A DNA stretch of 64,000 bases from Rahnella aceris (GCF_011684115.1 NZ_JAADJV010000001.1:434001-498000), one strand, 5' to 3'; numbered from the stretch's first letter, positions 20,748 to 29,187 are shown. The notes: generated by a model from the letters alone, not told the origin. Numbers and translations: made by a program.

Positions 20748-20775
20748 AACGCGGCCTCTGATGGCCGCGTTTTTT
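20748..20775 (+). terminator. Rho-independent terminator after the porin
   Basis: The stem AACGCGGCC/GGCCGCGTT is followed by a T run. It sits between the porin and the converging AraC-family gene and, with A residues on the other side, may serve both. Confidence 0.85.
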
Positions 20776-20792
20776 GTGGATTTCTGACAGCT

Positions 20793-21179
20793 TCAGGCAG
20801 ATTTCTGATGGATGAGATGCAGCGGGGGAGAGACATCAAGTTTGATGTCAGGGTTCTGGCGGAATTCATGTGGCGTTATGTTGAAACGCTTGCGGAACAT
20901 GTAGGTGAAATGCGATTGCGAACCAAAACCGAAATCCATAGCAATGTCAAAAATCGGGGTTTCACTGCTGCTCAGCTGATAAACAGCACTCGCCAGACGG
21001 CGTTCCCTGATGTACTTCCCCAGAGAAATGCCTGTCGATTCTTTGAACAGTTTTTGCATGTGCCAGAGCGAATAGCCTGAATACTCAGCCAGTTCTTCAA
21101 GATGGATAACACGACCAAGATGGCCTTCAATCCATTTGCTGAGTGCGCAGACGATAGCGATATGAATGTCTTGAGCCAT
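20793..21179 (-). CDS. AraC-family activator, MarA/SoxS/RamA size class
   Basis: A 128-residue protein made almost only of an AraC-type double helix-turn-helix domain: the first HTH around L-E-E-L-A-E-Y-S-G-Y-S-L-W-H-M-Q-K-L-F, the second around I-F-D-I-A-M-D-F-G-F-G-S-Q-S-H-F-T. MarA and SoxS are 107-129 residues and have the same layout without a ligand domain, so their amount rather than a ligand sets activity. Members activate stress and drug efflux regulons, often including micF, which is encoded 1.6 kb away here. The short C-terminal tail (S-P-P-L-H-L) recalls the linker of Rob, but no Rob C-terminal domain follows. I cannot name the exact ortholog. Confidence 0.88.
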   Translation of the reverse strand: MAQDIHIAIVCALSKWIEGHLGRVIHLEELAEYSGYSLWHMQKLFKESTGISLGKYIRERRLASAVYQLSSSETPIFDIAMDFGFGSQSHFTYMFRKRFNITPHEFRQNPDIKLDVSPPLHLIHQKSA

Positions 21180-21209
21180 AACCAGTCTGTATTAAGGTTG
21201 AATATCGCT

Positions 21210-21236
21210 ATTATACACGAGTTCGCCAGGTTGGCG
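21210..21236 (-). promoter_or_regulatory. Candidate promoter and operator of the AraC-family gene
   Basis: On the minus strand a perfect minus 10 hexamer TATAAT (21210-21215) lies about 31 bp before the start codon. A perfect palindrome CGCCA-GGT-TGGCG (21224-21236) occupies the minus 35 to spacer region and no good minus 35 hexamer is visible. A bound repressor there would block polymerase. The binding protein is unknown. Confidence 0.5.
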
Positions 21237-21326
21237 TGGCAGCTGTTGCTCAGAGATGTTCAGGGGTTGGGCAGACAATAATAGCCCGGTGGGCAGGACT
21301 GTAATGACAGCCGCGCGGGCCATGTT

Positions 21327-21434
21327 TTAACGTAACAGGATCCAGTGGATCAAACGGGCGATGCCATCGTCCACCACGACTATCCCGACGAGAATAAGAA
21401 CAATCAAAACCACAAAGTTCTTACCGGTTGGCAA
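21327..21434 (-). CDS. Possible small membrane protein, 35 residues
   Basis: Starts with TTG at 21434, preceded by GGGAG at a spacing of about 8 bases. After a short polar start (PTGKN) comes a strongly hydrophobic segment of Val, Leu and Ile (about residues 6-22), then an amphipathic tail ending in I-L-L-R. The shape is that of a single-pass small membrane protein. It lies directly downstream of another tiny hydrophobic frame at 21477. Only composition and the ribosome binding site support it; conservation was not tested. Confidence 0.4.
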   Translation of the reverse strand: MPTGKNFVVLIVLILVGIVVVDDGIARLIHWILLR

Positions 21435-21476
21435 AATGATGTCTCCCTTTATCCCTTTTCAGGGAACGGAACTCAG

Positions 21477-21566
21477 TTACCAGGGGCTGCTGCCCTGCAT
21501 ATTCAGTGCAATCACACCCAGACAAACCGCAACAAAGATCAAAAATACGATAAGAAGCCGTTTCAT
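21477..21566 (-). CDS. Possible small membrane protein, 29 residues
   Basis: ATG at 21566, starting MKRLLIVFLIF and ending in S-S-P-W, with one hydrophobic helix after two basic residues. The ribosome binding site is weak (an A-rich tract just before the start; GGAGG lies about 30 bases upstream). The frame is open further upstream to about 21650, so a longer form from a TTG is possible. It lies 142 bp downstream of the PBP gene in the same direction and 42 bp before the 35-residue frame. Treated as a plausible but unproven gene. Confidence 0.4.
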   Translation of the reverse strand: MKRLLIVFLIFVAVCLGVIALNMQGSSPW

Positions 21567-21708
21567 TCTTTTTTTTACAGAGCTTGCGCTCTTCCTCCAC
21601 AGTGAGTCAGCCAGCAATTTCTTTAGCCACAAACACTGCGAACGTTAACCGCTTATTTCTGCGAGATCCAGTCTGTCAGAAATTTTTCATCTTTTTGCTC
21701 GCGTTTGA

Positions 21709-23481
21709 TTAACCGTCTGTGGCCGGGCGACGTACCAGATCGGTTTTCTGCCCGCCATTAATCACCGTCGTTGGTGGCGTTTCCGGCACCAGCGCATCCG
21801 GCGCAATGTTCATATGGTTAAGGATTTCGCCCATAATCTGCCCGAAAATCGGGCCTGCAACCGAACCACCGAAGTGCTTGCCCGCTTGCGGATTATTGAC
21901 CATCACCACCAGTGCAACACGCGGATTACTGGCAGGCGCAACACCGGCGGTGTAGTTGATGTAACCGCCGTCGTATTTGCCACTGGCTCCCATTTTTTCC
22001 GCCGTACCGGTTTTAATCGCCAGACGGTATCCCGGCACCGCAGCGCTGAGGCCGGAGCCGCCGGGCAGGGCGTCACTTTCCATCATATGAATCACGGTTC
22101 TGACCACGTCAGCCGACATCACACGGGTACCAAGCACCGGCGGCGTGACTTTGGTTATCGACAGCGGGCGGTAAATACCTTCGGCACCAATCGTGGCGTA
22201 TTCACGGGCGATTTGCAGTGGCGTGACGCGCAGGCCGTAGCCAAAGGAGAAGGTAGCGCGCTCGATATCAGCCCAGCGGTCACGGTGGAGCGGGAAATAA
22301 CCACTGCTTTCGCCACCGATACCCAGATCTGTCGGTTTGCCCAAACCAAAGGACTGATAAAGCTGAACCAGTACACTGGCAGGCATCGCCAGCGCAATGT
22401 GCGACACCGCAATGTCACTGGATTTTTGCAAGATACCGGTGATGGTCAGCGCTGGCCAATGACCAACGTCGCGGATCAGGTGGCCGTTAACGGTATACGG
22501 ATGGGTATCGAGAACGGAATCCGGACGGATCATATGGCGGTTCAGACCCGCCATCACCACCAGTGGTTTGACCGTCGAACCCGGTTCGAAACTGTCGCTG
22601 ATCGCCACATTTCGCATGTCTTTTGCCTGAACACCGGCATAGTTATTGGGATTATAGGACGGATAGGACGCCATCCCTAAAATCTCACCGGTATTCACAT
22701 CCACCAGAACAGCAGCACCGGATTCAGCCTGGTTAAGCGTAACGCCATCGCGCAGCCGCGAGTACAAAACGTACTGCATAAAGCTGTCGATACTCAGGTT
22801 GATGGTGGGCGGCTGTTGTGGCGCGACTTCTTTCAGGATGCCGATCACATTGCCATGGCGATCCTGACGGTATTCGCGCATGCCCGGTTTGCCCTGCAGC
22901 AGAGCATTAAAGCCTTTTTCAACGCCTGTCAGACCTTCGTTATCTGTCCCGACGACGCCGACCAGATTTGCTGCGGCTTCACTCATCGGGTAATAACGGC
23001 TGTCATCGAGCTGACTGCTGATGCCGCCGAGGTGCAGCTGGCTGATATCTGCGGCGATGCCTTCTTCTATTTTGCGGCCGAGATAGACGAAGCGGCGTTG
23101 AGGATCACTGGTGATGGTTTGCTGGAGCTGCGAAAGTGGCATATTCAGCGCGGAAGCCAGATATTGCCACTTCGGACTGTTCAGGTCGCTGTGCAATTCC
23201 AGCACACGGAACGGATCGGCGATAATGTCTTTTGAGGCGACGCTCAGCGCCAGCGGATGGCCGTTACGATCAACAATAGTGCCGCGCCCGGCAGGGATGA
23301 CAGTGGAACGCAACGAGCGGGAGTCGGCTTCTTTTTCCAGCATTGGCTGGTTGAGCAATTGCAGGTAGCCCACCCGGCCGAGCAGAAGCGCCAGACAACA
23401 GACAATACCGAGACAAATCAGCGCAAAGCGCTTGGTGTAGAAATTAGGTTGGGCGCTGGATTTTTTTAGGCTCGGTGGCAT
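21709..23481 (-). CDS. FtsI-like class B penicillin-binding protein (PBP3 paralog)
   Basis: Septal-type peptidoglycan transpeptidase of 590 residues. One transmembrane helix (about 19-40) precedes a PBP dimer-type domain (60-215) and the transpeptidase domain, with catalytic Ser302 in S-T-V-K and K-T-G at 490-492. The second motif, normally S-x-N (SSN in E. coli FtsI), reads SSD at 354-356. The gene is outside the mra/dcw cluster, so it is a second FtsI copy like PBP3SAL of Salmonella, which works in acidic conditions; equivalence is inferred. It is a single gene, possibly with two tiny membrane frames after it. The Asp in the SxN motif might make activity pH dependent. Confidence 0.9.
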   Translation of the reverse strand: MPPSLKKSSAQPNFYTKRFALICLGIVCCLALLLGRVGYLQLLNQPMLEKEADSRSLRSTVIPAGRGTIVDRNGHPLALSVASKDIIADPFRVLELHSDLNSPKWQYLASALNMPLSQLQQTITSDPQRRFVYLGRKIEEGIAADISQLHLGGISSQLDDSRYYPMSEAAANLVGVVGTDNEGLTGVEKGFNALLQGKPGMREYRQDRHGNVIGILKEVAPQQPPTINLSIDSFMQYVLYSRLRDGVTLNQAESGAAVLVDVNTGEILGMASYPSYNPNNYAGVQAKDMRNVAISDSFEPGSTVKPLVVMAGLNRHMIRPDSVLDTHPYTVNGHLIRDVGHWPALTITGILQKSSDIAVSHIALAMPASVLVQLYQSFGLGKPTDLGIGGESSGYFPLHRDRWADIERATFSFGYGLRVTPLQIAREYATIGAEGIYRPLSITKVTPPVLGTRVMSADVVRTVIHMMESDALPGGSGLSAAVPGYRLAIKTGTAEKMGASGKYDGGYINYTAGVAPASNPRVALVVMVNNPQAGKHFGGSVAGPIFGQIMGEILNHMNIAPDALVPETPPTTVINGGQKTDLVRRPATDG

Positions 23482-23700
23482 GGCGGTTTCGCAAAGTCAT
23501 TGGCGCGTGTGAAGCGAAAAGCGAAGGTGCGGGAACAATGTACCGGATGAAATCACCCAGGTCTGTACCTCATTCTGTGCAACTCATCGCTCTGATTGAT
23601 AATGAATTTCGTATAACCCGCACATCTTATATTAAGCCATAGCGATGGATTGTTTATTTCAATTGCTCTTTGTAAGTAAGTGCAACGGCAAGGTGGATTT

Positions 23701-23943
23701 TTACTCCACAGCGAGCCACTCATCGGCTTCTTCGAACATTTCCTCTAACATTTGGTTTAACTGCGAACGTTCCTGCTTGCTGGCACCGTGGGTATTCAGC
23801 CCGTTAGCCTGCATCGGTTTTACTTTTACTTCCGCGTCAGGAAACAGACGGTGTACCCGTTTAACCAGTTCCGCTTCAATCTTTTCACTGGCATTGGGGA
23901 TGCCGGAGACATTCCGTTTGTCAAAAATCAGTTCGACCCGCAT
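23701..23943 (-). CDS. dinI: DinI-family DNA damage-inducible protein
   Basis: An 80-residue protein starting MRVELIFDKRN, close to the 81 residues of E. coli DinI, with an acidic C-terminal helix (E-E-M-F-E-E-A-D-E-W) of the kind that binds RecA. I use the ATG at 23943 because GAGGAAAG lies just before it; the longer frame to 23955 includes that site. DinI modulates RecA filaments and slows the end of the SOS response. A near-perfect LexA box lies 32 bp upstream. It is a single gene. The neighbourhood differs from that of dinI in E. coli, so it may be one of several DinI paralogs. Confidence 0.88.
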   Translation of the reverse strand: MRVELIFDKRNVSGIPNASEKIEAELVKRVHRLFPDAEVKVKPMQANGLNTHGASKQERSQLNQMLEEMFEEADEWLAVE

Positions 23944-23974
23944 AACTTTCCTCATAAAAGACAGGGAGAAATAA

Positions 23975-23990
23975 CTGTTGAAATATACAG
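23975..23990 (-). promoter_or_regulatory. LexA (SOS) box of dinI
   Basis: CTGT-ATATTTCA-ACAG on the minus strand: both conserved half sites with the required 8-bp spacing. It lies 32-47 bp before the dinI start codon, where LexA would block the promoter. Confidence 0.88.
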
Positions 23991-24017
23991 TCTTATTTGT
24001 GCGGGTCCAAGTGATTT

Positions 24018-24983
24018 TTAGTCTGTTCTCTGCATAACGCCGCGCCCGATGAGACGCTGACGATCGTGAGGGCGGCGCAGATCAAGCTGCGGACCTGCCG
24101 GAACGATACCTGTCGGATTCAGCCATAAAATACCGTAGTAACCTTGTTTGATATGCGCCAGGTTTACCGTGTCGCTGACCCCCGGCCACTGATAGAGTTC
24201 ACGCAAATAATTTGAAAGATTTCGATAGTCTTCAATACGGCGAATATTACATTTGAAGGCACCGTGATACGCGCTGTCGAAACGCACCAGAGTGACGAAC
24301 AGACGCCAGTCGGCTTCGGTAATATATTCACCGGCCATGTACCGGTGGGTGTTTAAATGCGCCTCAAGGGTATCGAGCGTGCCGAACAGTTGGGTCACGG
24401 CGGCGTTATAGCTTGCCTGAGTCTTCGCAAAGCCTGTCTTGTACACACCGTTGTTGACGTCGTGATAAATCACTTCATTCCAGCGGTCGATGTCTTCGCG
24501 CAGGGCTGCAGGGTAAAAGTTATCCCGATTTCCGGTCAGTGCATCAAACGTATGGTTAAGAATGCGGATAATGTCAGCCGATTCATTATTGATGATACGT
24601 CCTTCGCGACGGTCCCACAGTACGGGCACGGATACTTTGCCGGTATAGTGTGCATCGCTGGCGGTATAGAGCTGATGGATGTAACGCACCTGCTCAATCT
24701 TTTCGCCTGCATCCTGCGGCGTGTCGAACGTCCAGCCATTTTCACCAATCACTGGCTGAGCAACGGATACCTGAATGAATTTTTCCAGCTCTTTCAGATG
24801 GCGGAAAATTAACGTGCGCGAGGCCCACGGACACAAATAAGAGACGAAAAGCTGATACCGTCCGGCTTCCGGCTCAAGATGTGTCTGGCGAAAGGCAGTT
24901 TCCTCACGATGAAATGCCCCGTTTTTTATTTCTTCTTTCGCGACGTCGCCGCTTACCCATTTTCCGTTGACCAGTCCCGCCAC
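24018..24983 (-). CDS. yqjG: Glutathionyl-hydroquinone reductase (YqjG family)
   Basis: A 321-residue Xi-class glutathione transferase. The N-terminal thioredoxin-like part has the catalytic motif Y-L-C-P-W-A-S-R (Cys near residue 51); the helical C-terminal domain contains A-G-E-Y-I-T-E-A-D-W-R-L-F, typical of the family. These cytoplasmic enzymes use glutathione to reduce glutathionyl-hydroquinones and so help recycle or detoxify quinones. Length and motifs match E. coli YqjG (328 residues). It is a single gene between dinI and yejM, outside the yqjFG pair of E. coli, so it may be a relocated copy or a paralog. Confidence 0.9.
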   Translation of the reverse strand: MAGLVNGKWVSGDVAKEEIKNGAFHREETAFRQTHLEPEAGRYQLFVSYLCPWASRTLIFRHLKELEKFIQVSVAQPVIGENGWTFDTPQDAGEKIEQVRYIHQLYTASDAHYTGKVSVPVLWDRREGRIINNESADIIRILNHTFDALTGNRDNFYPAALREDIDRWNEVIYHDVNNGVYKTGFAKTQASYNAAVTQLFGTLDTLEAHLNTHRYMAGEYITEADWRLFVTLVRFDSAYHGAFKCNIRRIEDYRNLSNYLRELYQWPGVSDTVNLAHIKQGYYGILWLNPTGIVPAGPQLDLRRPHDRQRLIGRGVMQRTD

Positions 24984-25124
24984 GATGGTTGCACTCCGCT
25001 CATTTTTTAGAAAGTTATCAGAATATAGGGTCCACCGTAACGGTTTCAGGCTGCGCTATAAACGACATTATTTTCAAGAAGAAGGTCAAATAATTTGATA
25101 GGGGAAAATGGGCGTGGCCCCAAT

Positions 25125-25153
25125 AAAAAAGCCAACCGGTCAGGGTTGGCTTT
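25125..25153 (-). terminator. Terminator after yejM
   Basis: On the minus strand the stem GCCAACC/GGTTGGC is followed by a run of T residues, 24 bp after the yejM stop codon. Confidence 0.88.
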
Positions 25154-25176
25154 CATTTTTGCGCTAACGGCGAATG

Positions 25177-26958
25177 TCAGTTTGCCAGGAAGCGTTTTTC
25201 ATCTGTCAGCACCTGAAGCAGCAAGCCAAGCTCGGGTTTCTGATCTTTAATCCGCTTGCCGTTAATGTCAAAAGCGCGGTAATCCCCGTTATTTTCCAGT
25301 TCCAGCGTCTGGTCCGGGGTGGTGATCACCAGCGTACCGTCGTCGCTGGTCGTGACCCAGTTATGACGACGCTTCGCAGCGAACAAATCTTCGCCCTGCG
25401 AGTAATCCGCCGGGGCCGTAGTGACGTGCAACAGGCGCTGCATCAGCGTGGTCATCACATCGGCATGATCCGTCAGCTTATCGATATTCTGCGCCGGTGT
25501 GCCCGGCCAGTGAATGATCAGCGGAACCTGCAACTGGCGGCGGTTCATCGAGTTACCTGACCCCCAGGTGCCATTCTCGTTGAATTCAATACCGTGTGAG
25601 GCGGTAATGACTACCACGGTTTTCTCCAGCTCTCCGCGGTCTTTTAACGATTGCAGGATGGCCTTGATTTGATCATCCACGCCCAGTGCACCGTTCTGAT
25701 AGCGACGAATAAAGGTGTTACCGGTTGGCACACTGGCCCCGTCCTGACGCAATGCACTGCTGATGCCGTTCAGGTTCACGTAGGAGAACCACGGTCCGTT
25801 GCCAAGGCCATTCAGCCATTGTTGCCATTGATAAACGGTTTGCTGGTCAGTCTGTTTGACTGGCGGCGGCAAGGTGAAATCGGTCAGTAACGCCTGGCGG
25901 TACAGCGGGCTGTTAAAACCGTCTGAGGCAAATAAACCAAATTCGTAACCTTGTTGCTCCAGCGATGTCACCAGCGCAGAAGGTTTACGCGCTGCCAGAA
26001 TGCCCTGCATATAGCTTGGCGAAATCCCGTAGAACAGGCCGAACTGCCCGGTGTCATTACGGTTTCCGGAACTGAAATGCTGATCAAAACGAATGTTATG
26101 TTTGGCAAAATCACTCAGTGCTGGCATGTCTTTATCCAGCGTGGTGGTATGGACACCGTCGAGTACCACCATCAGCAAATTATACTTCGACCCGGTTTTC
26201 GCGAAGCTGAGGCTATTCAGCGGATATTCCACGGCCAGCGCTTCAGGGTTGCCTTGTTCGATCAGCCGTTTCTGGTATTCACCGGCATTCAGCAAGCCGT
26301 GTTTTTCAAGGAATTTGCGCGCCGTCATCGGATACGACAGCGGAAGATTCGCGCGCTGCATGGTGATCGGGCGATAGAAGTTGGCATCCGCCCAGATATA
26401 CATCAGATGCGAAGCAAAGAAGCTGGCAATGAACAGCACGACAATCGGCTTGGCGAAATTACGGCGGTTCAGGCTGCGCAGCTTTTGCCACGCCCAGGTA
26501 CCAAACAGCATTTCGAGCAGGAATATCACCGGCACAGCAATAAACATCAGCTGCCAGTCGCGTGCCATCTCGCCCTGAACGGGATTGACCACCAGTTCCC
26601 ACACAACCGGATTAATATGCAGGTGGAAACGGGTAAAGACTTCGGTATCGACCAGGAGCAGGGTCAGCCCGGCGGTAGCCAGAATAGCGGATAAGAACCG
26701 CAGCAGGCGTTGCGACATCACCACGAAGGTGAGCGGGAAGATGATCAGTAAATATGCCGAGAAACCGATAAAACTGAAATGCCCAAGCCAGCTGACCAGC
26801 GCGTAAATACGCCCCTGCAATGAAGAAGGCCAGTCAGAAACAAACAGGTAGCGGCTGCCGATCCCAAGAATGAGCAGGATATTAAACAGGGCGAACCAGT
26901 GGCCCCAGCTGATCATCTGGGATACTTTTTCGCGATAGCGCTGACGATTTGTCACCAT
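25177..26958 (-). CDS. yejM: Cardiolipin/LPS homeostasis membrane protein YejM (PbgA, LapC)
   Basis: An inner membrane protein of 593 residues, start MVTNRQRYREKVSQM as in E. coli. Five transmembrane helices occupy about residues 1-190, followed by a basic linker and a periplasmic sulfatase/alkaline phosphatase-like domain (about 245-590, with the V-L-D-G-V motif and S-S-G-N-R). The domain lacks normal catalysis in E. coli. YejM senses periplasmic LPS and controls LpxC turnover through LapB, and is essential. It follows yejL by 24 bp on the same strand, the conserved yejL-yejM pair, and is closed by a terminator. Confidence 0.95.
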   Translation of the reverse strand: MVTNRQRYREKVSQMISWGHWFALFNILLILGIGSRYLFVSDWPSSLQGRIYALVSWLGHFSFIGFSAYLLIIFPLTFVVMSQRLLRFLSAILATAGLTLLLVDTEVFTRFHLHINPVVWELVVNPVQGEMARDWQLMFIAVPVIFLLEMLFGTWAWQKLRSLNRRNFAKPIVVLFIASFFASHLMYIWADANFYRPITMQRANLPLSYPMTARKFLEKHGLLNAGEYQKRLIEQGNPEALAVEYPLNSLSFAKTGSKYNLLMVVLDGVHTTTLDKDMPALSDFAKHNIRFDQHFSSGNRNDTGQFGLFYGISPSYMQGILAARKPSALVTSLEQQGYEFGLFASDGFNSPLYRQALLTDFTLPPPVKQTDQQTVYQWQQWLNGLGNGPWFSYVNLNGISSALRQDGASVPTGNTFIRRYQNGALGVDDQIKAILQSLKDRGELEKTVVVITASHGIEFNENGTWGSGNSMNRRQLQVPLIIHWPGTPAQNIDKLTDHADVMTTLMQRLLHVTTAPADYSQGEDLFAAKRRHNWVTTSDDGTLVITTPDQTLELENNGDYRAFDINGKRIKDQKPELGLLLQVLTDEKRFLAN

Positions 26959-26982
26959 GAGAGGGTTTGGGCAAGTTGTGAA

Positions 26983-27210
26983 TTAATGGGCTTTATCTTC
27001 TCTTATCGACGCTTGCAACGCTTTCGCAAAGGACTGCGACAAGGCTTTGCGCTGTGCAGGAGCGACGCTGGTATTAATAAGGTTTGTCACCATATTGCCC
27101 AGAACCATCAGAGACAGGTCTGTCGGGGCGCGGTGTTTTTCCAGAACTGTCGCCAGCTCGGAAAGGAGCTGTTCAACGTGTTCGTCACTGTAACGGGATG
27201 ATTGTGCCAT
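26983..27210 (-). CDS. yejL: Conserved small protein YejL
   Basis: A 75-residue protein, the same length as E. coli YejL, starting [16 protein letters not shown] at 27210. The frame is open to 27237 but the shorter start matches the family. Predicted all-helical; function unknown. It is the first gene of a yejL-yejM operon and is divergent from yejK across a 322-bp gap containing an ERIC element. Confidence 0.93.
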   Translation of the reverse strand: MAQSSRYSDEHVEQLLSELATVLEKHRAPTDLSLMVLGNMVTNLINTSVAPAQRKALSQSFAKALQASIREDKAH

Positions 27211-27280
27211 AGAGTATTGTGCTTCTTGATCCGACAAAGTCCAATATCTTAGCGTATCACGCCTCTGTTTTCCGCATTTT

Positions 27281-27407
27281 TATAACCCCTTCACACTTCG
27301 GGTTGCAGATGCGTTGACTGCACTCAGTCACCCGAATCACTTACCGGCGTAAGCTCATCGGGATTTCTTCGTTTGCCGCCTTCCTGCAACACGAATTATT
27401 TTGGGTT
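27281..27407 (-). repeat. ERIC element (127 bp)
   Basis: Read on the minus strand it contains ATCCCGATGAGCTTAC and GTAAGTGATTCGGGTGA, the conserved core of enterobacterial repetitive intergenic consensus sequences, followed by GTGCAGTCAACGCA. The two ends are inverted copies. The length is exactly the classical 127 bp. It lies between the divergent yejL and yejK, so it is in the leader of one or both. Confidence 0.9.
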
Positions 27408-27532
27408 TTTTCTCGCATCAAACTCTTATTTCTAAGGCATGAGCGGTTGCGGCTTTGACGCTTCGGTGTTTGAATACGCCCCGCAGACAAACCCTTCTTA
27501 CACGGCTGCAATTCTTACAGGAGAAAATCCCC

Positions 27533-28537
27533 ATGAGTCTGGATCTCGAGCAGATCGCTCTGCACCAGTTGAACAAACGTGATGAGCAAACGCTGGATGT
27601 TGTGCTGCGTGATACGCTTCTGACGCCCAATGCTGCCGTTGATGAAATGATGGCAGAACTGCACCGCGTCTACAGTGCAAAAAGCAAAGCGTACGGTCTG
27701 TTCAATGAAGACAGCGAGCTGGCAGTCGCATTACGCAGTTGCCGCAAAGGGGACGACGATTTCCTGTCATTCAGCCGCGCTGCCACTGGCCGTCTGCGTG
27801 ACGAACTGGCGAAATACCCGTTTGCCGAAGGCGGCGTGGTGCTTTTCTGTCATTACCGCTTCCTGGCAGTCGAATATTTACTGGTTGCCGTGCTGAACAG
27901 CCGCAGCAGTATGCGCGTCAATGAACAGCTGGATGTCAGCAGCATTCATTATCTCGACATCAATCATGCGGATATTGTGGCGCGTATTGATCTGACGGAA
28001 TGGGAAACCAATCCGGAATCGACCCGTTACCTCACCTTCCTGAAAGGCCGGGTAGGGCGCAAAGTCTCTGACTTCTTTATGGATTTCCTCGGCGCATCCG
28101 AAGGTCTGGATACCAAGGCGCAGAACCGTGGCCTGCTGCAGGCGGTTGATGATTTCTGTACCGAAGCGCAGCTCGATAAAAACGAGCGTCAGAATTACCG
28201 TCAGCAGGTTTATACCTACTGCAACGAGCAACTGCAGGCGGGCGAGGAGATCGCGCTGGATGATCTGTCCGAAGAACTGCCGCCGTGGAATGACAAGAAA
28301 TTTAAAGAATTTACCCAGGAGCAGGGCTATCAGCTGGAAGAAACCTTCCCGGCCGACCGCAGCACCTTGCGTCAGCTGACCAAATTCGCCGGCAGCGGCG
28401 GCGGTCTGAGCATCAACTTCGATGCCATGCTGATGGGCGAACGCATTTTCTGGGATCCGGCCACGGATACCCTGACCATCAAAGGCACACCGCCGAATTT
28501 GCGGGATCAATTGCAGCGCAAAGCGGGCAATAAATAA
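27533..28537 (+). CDS. yejK: Nucleoid-associated protein YejK (NdpA)
   Basis: A 334-residue protein starting [13 protein letters not shown], with CAGGAG 10 bp before the ATG; the longer frame from 27455 has no support. Family NdpA/YejK, found with the nucleoid and binding double-stranded DNA; E. coli YejK also interacts with topoisomerase IV. The C-terminal part has the conserved [12 protein letters not shown] region. It is a single gene that converges on rplY, with repeat copy C and a bidirectional terminator between them. Confidence 0.95.
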   Translation: MSLDLEQIALHQLNKRDEQTLDVVLRDTLLTPNAAVDEMMAELHRVYSAKSKAYGLFNEDSELAVALRSCRKGDDDFLSFSRAATGRLRDELAKYPFAEGGVVLFCHYRFLAVEYLLVAVLNSRSSMRVNEQLDVSSIHYLDINHADIVARIDLTEWETNPESTRYLTFLKGRVGRKVSDFFMDFLGASEGLDTKAQNRGLLQAVDDFCTEAQLDKNERQNYRQQVYTYCNEQLQAGEEIALDDLSEELPPWNDKKFKEFTQEQGYQLEETFPADRSTLRQLTKFAGSGGGLSINFDAMLMGERIFWDPATDTLTIKGTPPNLRDQLQRKAGNK

Positions 28538-28542
28538 TCGCA

Positions 28543-28669
28543 CCCTCCCCTGCGAAGGGGAGGGTTGGGGTGGGGTATTAAAGCAAAATCAAGATGTTGA
28601 AGTGTGCTTTAGAAAAGGGTATTAGCCCTTAAAACCCCCACCCAACCTCCCCCTTCGCAGGGGGAGGAG
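28543..28669 (+). repeat. GC-rich dispersed repeat, copy C
   Basis: Same layout and orientation as copy B: a CCCTCCCCTGCGAAGGGGAG left end, a TATTAAAGCAAAATCAAG middle with GTGCTTT and TTAGCCCTTAAA, and a CCTCCCCCTTCGCAGGGGGA right end. It starts 6 bp after the yejK stop codon. Confidence 0.87.
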
Positions 28670-28690
28670 CAAATCAGAATAGCGCCCAAT

Positions 28691-28718
28691 AAAAAACGCC
28701 GCATAAGCGGCGTTTTTT
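28691..28718. terminator. Bidirectional terminator between yejK and rplY
   Basis: A 12-bp perfect stem AAAAAACGCCGC/GCGGCGTTTTTT with an ATAA loop works in both directions. Confidence 0.9.
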
Positions 28719-28764
28719 ATTTGTTCTCGCACGGCGTCCCGATGCGCAACAACTCAGTCAGCGA

Positions 28765-29055
28765 TTAAACGCGAACGAAGTCGATGTGAGCCAGTTTTGG
28801 CTTGAACGGGTGACGCTGTACAGCCTGAACTTTAACTTTGGTTTCTTTACCGTCGATAACCAGAGTAATTGCTTCAGAGTAGAACTCCGCTTTAACTTCC
28901 AGATTCTTGACAGAATCGTGGTCCAGTTTGATAGAAACCGGAGCAGCTGAGCCACCGTAAACGATAGCTGGGAATTTGTTTGCTGTACGCAGGCGGCGGC
29001 TCGCACCTTTGCCCTGCTCGTCCTGTGGACGTACTTCTACATTGATAGTGATCAT
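28765..29055 (-). CDS. rplY: 50S ribosomal protein L25
   Basis: A 96-residue protein starting [20 protein letters not shown], close to the 94 residues of E. coli L25. The single-domain form binds loop E of 5S rRNA. The ATG at 29055 has GAGAAA upstream; the longer frame to 29262 runs through the promoter and leader. It has its own promoter (29159-29187) and a leader of about 100 nt that could be autoregulatory. Confidence 0.96.
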   Translation of the reverse strand: MITINVEVRPQDEQGKGASRRLRTANKFPAIVYGGSAAPVSIKLDHDSVKNLEVKAEFYSEAITLVIDGKETKVKVQAVQRHPFKPKLAHIDFVRV

Positions 29056-29152
29056 TGTATGTTTCTCGATTAGAACTACTTCTAAAATGTGCCCCGCCAC
29101 CTGCGACCGAGTGACGAGTTGAGTACTGCGGCTTTCACACAAGGCGAAAGCG
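29056..29152 (-). promoter_or_regulatory. rplY 5' leader, candidate L25 autoregulatory RNA
   Basis: From the predicted transcription start to the ATG there are about 95 nt. The minus strand contains a hairpin GCTTTC-loop-GAAAGC and a purine-rich stretch. In enterobacteria L25 is reported to repress its own translation through a leader resembling its 5S rRNA site. I see a structured leader but did not fold it or confirm the loop E motif. Confidence 0.45.
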
Positions 29153-29158
29153 GGCGGT

Positions 29159-29187
29159 ATGATACCGGAGTCGGCGCGCAGCAACAA
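29159..29187 (-). promoter_or_regulatory. rplY promoter
   Basis: On the minus strand TTGTTG (29182-29187), a 17-bp spacer, then TATCAT (29159-29164). It lies entirely between radD and rplY, showing rplY need not depend on radD transcription. Confidence 0.75.
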
